DNA from: Poriferisodalis sp965116715
Lineage (GTDB): Bacteria > Actinomycetota > Acidimicrobiia > Acidimicrobiales > Poriferisodalaceae
NCBI GenBank assembly: GCA_965116715.1
Contig: OZ220724.1
Span: forward strand, 1,178,001-1,242,000
DNA length: 64,000 bases
Direction: 5' to 3'
Part shown: positions 60,360 to 64,000 of the stretch, in pieces
How the letters are laid out: each line of letters begins with the position of its first letter
Numbering within the stretch: position 1 is the stretch's first letter
The notes under the pieces: model-generated
Seen by the model: the letters and a program-made list of their open reading frames with translations, nothing else
The model's database searches: none
What the model was told of the DNA's origin: nothing
Position numbers and translations under genes: made by a program

Positions 60360-62033
60360 CTACGCCGATACGGGGCGAGCCGGAGCGCTGAGCTCCACGG
60401 CGGCGGCGGATTCAGCGGCGTGGTAGCTGGAGCGAGTCAGCGGACTCGATTGGACGTGGTCGAAGCCGAGCGCGGTGCCCACTGCCCGCCACCGCTCGAA
60501 GGAATCCGGCGGCACCCAGCGAGCGACGGGAATGTGGTGGCTGGTCGGTCGCAGGTATTGGCCGATCGTGACAATGCTCACGCCCACGGCCGCCAGGTCA
60601 GCCAAGGCGACATCGACTTCTGCATCCTCCTCGCCCATGCCGACGATGATGCCCGACTTGGTGACGTGCCCCGCAGAGGCGCTGCGCGCCAGCAGGGCAA
60701 GGCTGCGGGCGTAACCCGCAGAGGGACGCACCGCCCGCTGCAGCCGGGCGACGGTCTCGATGTTGTGGTTCAGGATGTCCGGGCTCGCATCGAGGACGGT
60801 GTGCAGCGAGGAGGAGGCGTCGCCGCCGAAGTCGGGCACCAGCACCTCCACGGTTGTGCCGGGCGACTGAGCCCGGATGGCGGCGATGGTCTCGGCGAAC
60901 GCGGCGGCCCCGCCGTCGTGGAGATCGTCACGAGCCACTGCGGTGACGACCGCATGATCCAGCCCCATCTCGGCCACCGCATCGGCCACCCGGCGTGGCT
61001 CGCCGGGGTCAGGCGGCACCGGTTGGCGGGTGTCGACGAGGCAGAAGCCGCATGCACGCGTGCACCGTTCGCCGTTGAGCATGAAGGTGGCAGTTCCCGC
61101 GCCCCAGCATTCGAAGATGTTCGGGCAGCCGGCCTCCTCGCACACCGTCACTAGCTCGTGCTGGCGCATCACCCGGCGCAGCCGGAGGTAGCCCTCGTTC
61201 AGATCCATGCGGGCCCGCAGCCACGGAGGCTTCCGCTCAGCGAGACCCAGGCCGTTCTCGACACCGGCTTCAGCGAGCCGGGCACGGCTGCGCGGCGGGG
61301 CGACCTCGACCCGACCCGGGCCAAGTCCCCGGCTGAACGCGCTGAGATCGGACGGGCGGTGCCGCCACGCCACATCTGCGCGCTCGCAGCCGGTTTCGCT
61401 CCATCGCTGCGTTGCACGCCGGACGACGGCATCGGCCACCTCGCGCATGGTCGCCGCGCAGCCCTCGGCTCGCAGCGACGTCGGCCGGAAATCGCGGATA
61501 CCGCACGGGATGATGTGTTCGAACCAAGACAGATCGGTCTCGACATTGAGCGCGAAGCCGTGCATCGTGCGGCCGCGGCTGAGGCGCACGCCGATGGCGG
61601 CGATCTTGCGAGGCGTGCCCGCGAGATCGAGCCACACCCCCGGGTACCCGCGTAATCGGCCGCAGCCACCCAGCCCCAGGTCGGCCAGCGCGTCGATGAG
61701 CACCTGTTCCAGGTCGCACACGTAGGCGGACGTCTCGGCCAGTCCCCCGCCCCGCCGGCCGGGCAGTGTCAGGATCGGGTAGCCGACGAGCTGGCCGGGA
61801 CCGTGGTAGGTGAAGTCGCCGCCGCGGTCGATGCGGACGCAGTCGGCGCCGACCTCGCCGGGATCGACGAGCAGGTTGGCTTCGTCCGCGCTGGGGCCCG
61901 CCGTGAAGACGTGGTGGTGTTCGAGCAGCAGCAGGTAGTCGTCCGCGCCGTGAGCCCACAGGCGACGCTGCACGTCGAGCGCTTCACGGAAGCCGACCCG
62001 GCCCAGCCAGCGCACCTGCAGCTTTCCGGACAC
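60360..62033 (-). CDS. LipB-LipA fusion: octanoyltransferase and lipoyl synthase
   Basis: One 557-residue frame encodes both enzymes of lipoyl-cofactor assembly. Residues about 5-235 are LipB: RGGDFTYHGPGQLVGYP (71-87), the lysine in PRKIAAIG (Lys143) and the acyl-accepting Cys177 in HIIPCGIRDF. Residues about 268-557 are LipA: auxiliary cluster CX4CX5C (Cys298, 303, 309), radical SAM cluster CTRACGFC (324, 328, 331) and the C-terminal serine motif SSPLTRSSYHA. All key residues of both are present, so both activities are expected. A roughly 30-residue Arg/Pro-rich linker joins them. GTG 62033 follows the E2 stop by 4 bases; it is last in lpd-E2-lipBA. Confidence 0.93.
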   Translation of the reverse strand: MSGKLQVRWLGRVGFREALDVQRRLWAHGADDYLLLLEHHHVFTAGPSADEANLLVDPGEVGADCVRIDRGGDFTYHGPGQLVGYPILTLPGRRGGGLAETSAYVCDLEQVLIDALADLGLGGCGRLRGYPGVWLDLAGTPRKIAAIGVRLSRGRTMHGFALNVETDLSWFEHIIPCGIRDFRPTSLRAEGCAATMREVADAVVRRATQRWSETGCERADVAWRHRPSDLSAFSRGLGPGRVEVAPPRSRARLAEAGVENGLGLAERKPPWLRARMDLNEGYLRLRRVMRQHELVTVCEEAGCPNIFECWGAGTATFMLNGERCTRACGFCLVDTRQPVPPDPGEPRRVADAVAEMGLDHAVVTAVARDDLHDGGAAAFAETIAAIRAQSPGTTVEVLVPDFGGDASSSLHTVLDASPDILNHNIETVARLQRAVRPSAGYARSLALLARSASAGHVTKSGIIVGMGEEDAEVDVALADLAAVGVSIVTIGQYLRPTSHHIPVARWVPPDSFERWRAVGTALGFDHVQSSPLTRSSYHAAESAAAVELSAPARPVSA

Positions 62034-62037
62034 CTTG

Positions 62038-63465
62038 CTAGAACTCCGCTCCCCAGTCGTGCTGTTCGAGCATCTGGCGGATGTGCCCCAGGAAGCCGGC
62101 CGCGTAGCTGCCGTCGAACGCACGATGATCCCAGCCCATCGCCAAGTGGCCCACCGAGTGCACGGCGATGCTCTCGTTGCCGAACCTGTCGGTGACGACT
62201 ACCGGGCGCCGGGCGACACCGTCAGTCGAGAGCACGGCGACCTGAGGCTGGTTGATGATCGCTGCTGTGGTGTAGGTGCCGAAGGATCCGTTGTTGGAGA
62301 TGGTGAACGTGCCGCCGCTGATGTCGTCGGGTGTCAGGCGTCGCTCCCGGGCACGCGCAGCAAGCTCGTTCATCGTGCGGGCGACGCCTCGCAGGCTGAA
62401 CGAGTCGGCATCGCGCAGCACCGGCACGATCAGCCCGTCGTAGTCGAGGTCGACGGCCACGCCCACGTTGCGACGGCGCCAGATGCGCAAGCCGCCGTCC
62501 TCCACCGAGGCGTTCAGCCGTGGCCAGTGAGACAGCGCATCTGCGACGGCGACCACGATGAACGGCAGGTAGGTGAGGCTGAACCCCTCCGCGGCCCGCC
62601 ACGCCTCGCGCTGGGCCCGGCGCACTTGCTCCACATTCTCGTAGTCGACCTCGACCACGGTGAGTGCGTGCGGCGAGGTGGCCACCGAGTTCACCATGTG
62701 CTCGCCCGTGCGGCGGCGGATGTTGTTGAACGACTCGAAGCGCGAGTCTCCGTCGGTCCATTCAGCCGCGGCCGCGGCGGCGACTGGTGCCGGCACCGCC
62801 GGCGCGGTCGGCACAGACGCCCGTTCACCGGCCGCCGCTCTCGCCGCCGCCGCTGGAGCGCCGCTCGCGGCTGCGGCGCGTTGCCGCTCGTCGATGGCAT
62901 TGAGCACATCGGAGCGCGTGATGCGGCCGCCGACTCCGGTTCCCACGAGCGCTGCAGGGTCGAGGCCATGCTCTCGCACCAGGCGCCGGACGACGGGCGA
63001 GAGCAAGTGACTGCCGTGATCGGTGGCCGGGCCGTTTGCCGCGCCATTGGCCGCTGAGGCAGCCGCCGACGCAGCGACCGGTGCAACGGCGGGCGGCGAC
63101 GGCGGATCGGCTGATGCCGGCACAGCCGCAGGAGCTGCAGCCGGTGCGGGCGTGGGTGCGGCAGCCGGTTCTGCCGGCGCGCCGCTGGGCACCGGAACGG
63201 CTGCATCAGGCGGCGGCGCGACAGCGCCTTCAGCCAGCTCGACGATCGCCAGCACCGTCCCGACGTCCACGGTTTCGCCTTCGGGGACGCGTATCTCGGT
63301 GATGACGCCCTCCATCGGCGAGGGCACCTCGCTGTCCACCTTGTCGGTGGACACCTCGTAGAGCATCTCGCCCACCGAGATGGCGTCACCCGGGTTCTTG
63401 AACCAGCGGGTGATGGTGCCCTCGGTAACGGTCTCGCCGAGCTGGGGCAGCACCAGGTCAGCCAT
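62038..63465 (-). CDS. 2-oxoacid dehydrogenase E2 (dihydrolipoyl acyltransferase)
   Basis: The 475-residue protein has one N-terminal lipoyl domain (about 1-78) with the lipoyl-accepting Lys in STDKVDSEVPS. A long Ala/Pro linker (about 80-140), a peripheral-subunit-binding domain (SPVVRRLVREHGLDPAAL, about 153-190) and a catalytic domain (about 235-475) with DHRAFDGSYAAGFL containing the His and Asp follow. It could belong to the 2-oxoglutarate, pyruvate or branched-chain complex. lpd lies 9 bases upstream and lipBA directly downstream. No E1 subunit is visible in the window. Confidence 0.93.
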   Translation of the reverse strand: MADLVLPQLGETVTEGTITRWFKNPGDAISVGEMLYEVSTDKVDSEVPSPMEGVITEIRVPEGETVDVGTVLAIVELAEGAVAPPPDAAVPVPSGAPAEPAAAPTPAPAAAPAAVPASADPPSPPAVAPVAASAAASAANGAANGPATDHGSHLLSPVVRRLVREHGLDPAALVGTGVGGRITRSDVLNAIDERQRAAAASGAPAAAARAAAGERASVPTAPAVPAPVAAAAAAEWTDGDSRFESFNNIRRRTGEHMVNSVATSPHALTVVEVDYENVEQVRRAQREAWRAAEGFSLTYLPFIVVAVADALSHWPRLNASVEDGGLRIWRRRNVGVAVDLDYDGLIVPVLRDADSFSLRGVARTMNELAARARERRLTPDDISGGTFTISNNGSFGTYTTAAIINQPQVAVLSTDGVARRPVVVTDRFGNESIAVHSVGHLAMGWDHRAFDGSYAAGFLGHIRQMLEQHDWGAEF

Positions 63466-63474
63466 GTCGCTGCC

Positions 63475-64000
63475 TCATCCGTGCAGACCTCGTCCCGTGA
63501 GCGACAGCATCGTCTCGCCGAACAGCTCCGACAGCGTGGGATGCGGCTGCACCAAGGCGGCAACCTCGGCAACCGTGGCCTCCCAGTTGACCGCCAGATA
63601 GCCCTGACCGAGCTGCTCGGTGACCCAGGGGCCCATCATGTGAACGCCGAGCACGCGCCCAGCGCTGCCGTCGGCCTCCCGCTCGGCGACGACCTTCACG
63701 AGCCCCTCGGTGTCGTTGACGATCATCGCCCGCGAGTTGCCGGTGAAGCGGTGCTTGGACGTCACCACCTCATAGCCGGCCTCACGGGCCGCCGTCTCGG
63801 TGAGCCCGGCAAAGGCCACCTCGGGATGGCAGTAGATGGCCCACGGCACGTTCGCATAGTCGACCGGCGCCGGTTCCTCGCCGAGCATGTCCTTGGCGGC
63901 CACGATCGCCTCGGCAAACCCGACATGGGCAAGCTGGGGCGTGTTGATGAGATCGCCGATGGCATAGACGCCGGCCATGGTGGTCCGGCAGTGCTCGTCG
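63475..64000 (-). CDS. lpd: Dihydrolipoyl dehydrogenase, C-terminal part (runs off the window)
   Basis: Only the last 175 residues are in the window. TTMAGVYAIGDLINTPQLAH is the second FAD motif, and the interface domain ends with EATVAEVAALVQPHPTLSE, where the HPTLSE motif supplies the active-site His-Glu pair. The N-terminal FAD site and redox cysteines lie beyond base 64000. It is the first seen gene of the lpd-E2-lipBA operon and is a true Lpd, unlike the LpdA-like protein at 38587. Confidence 0.92.
   Translation of the reverse strand, partial: DEHCRTTMAGVYAIGDLINTPQLAHVGFAEAIVAAKDMLGEEPAPVDYANVPWAIYCHPEVAFAGLTETAAREAGYEVVTSKHRFTGNSRAMIVNDTEGLVKVVAEREADGSAGRVLGVHMMGPWVTEQLGQGYLAVNWEATVAEVAALVQPHPTLSELFGETMLSLTGRGLHG

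Overview
The window is high-GC, gene-dense actinobacterial DNA. F420 biosynthesis genes (fbiA, fbiB), an LCP wall-polymer ligase, a mycothiol-era style LpdA-like flavoprotein, a DUF222/HNH endonuclease and a DUF5719 protein all point to Actinomycetota. Abundant cell-wall-binding repeat 2 (CWB2) surface proteins, many leaderless promoters of the form TANNNT-N6-start, and an FbiB that lacks the nitroreductase domain usual in mycobacteria suggest the class Acidimicrobiia or a near relative. That placement is inference; no rRNA or tRNA gene was recognised.

Layout. 1-5800 (minus): hpf, comF, ahcY, a phosphosugar isomerase, a Trm112-like protein and a phosphomannomutase. 5900-13400: an atypical KamA-family radical SAM protein, a very large membrane/glycosyltransferase fusion, ftsH and a thioredoxin-like protein. 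12946-21612 (minus): an overlapping envelope operon, gmd - SpoIID/propeller protein - giant GT2 - DUF5719 - thioredoxin-like. 21785-23008: a DUF4143 ATPase. 23207-31988 (plus): three consecutive CWB2 surface proteins with different effector parts (PD40 propeller plus M6-type metalloprotease; 14 RCC1-like repeats; fibronectin III), the first two separated by an intact IS630-family element that landed in the stop codon of the first. 31985-33674: fbiA-fbiB. 33671-41181 (minus): manC, a His-rich membrane protein, ugd, LCP, an LpdA-like flavoprotein and a rhodanese-ThiF protein. 41278-47229: cobB, an unknown protein, pepA, and birA divergent from the biotin-carrying acyl-CoA carboxylase alpha subunit that it is expected to modify. 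47219-51985: a polyprenyl-phosphate-type GT2 and a four-gene ABC exporter operon. 52041-60282: an accessory stretch with a frameshifted HpaB-family gene, enoyl-CoA hydratase, a nuclease-like gene broken by an amber codon, a DUF222/HNH gene, a duplicated small gene and its remnant, an orphan BsuBI/PstI-type endonuclease domain and a probable toxin-antitoxin pair. 60360-64000 (minus): lpd (partial), E2 acyltransferase, and a single gene in which LipB and LipA are fused.

How it fits together. The isomerase, phosphomannomutase, ManC and Gmd form a route from fructose-6-P to GDP-mannose and GDP-4-keto-6-deoxymannose. Ugd supplies UDP-glucuronate, and the glycosyltransferases, LCP protein and SpoIID protein would use or remodel envelope polymers. 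The ahcY/isomerase/pmm and fbiA/fbiB/manC/LCP blocks resemble the Mycobacterium tuberculosis sahH-to-LCP neighbourhood (about Rv3248c-Rv3267), here opened up by the surface-protein cluster and other genes. The end of the window is a 2-oxoacid dehydrogenase module that carries its own lipoylation enzyme. The most unusual items are the LipB-LipA fusion, the CWB2 trio with the IS in a stop codon, the orphan restriction-enzyme domain and the leaderless toxin-antitoxin-like module.
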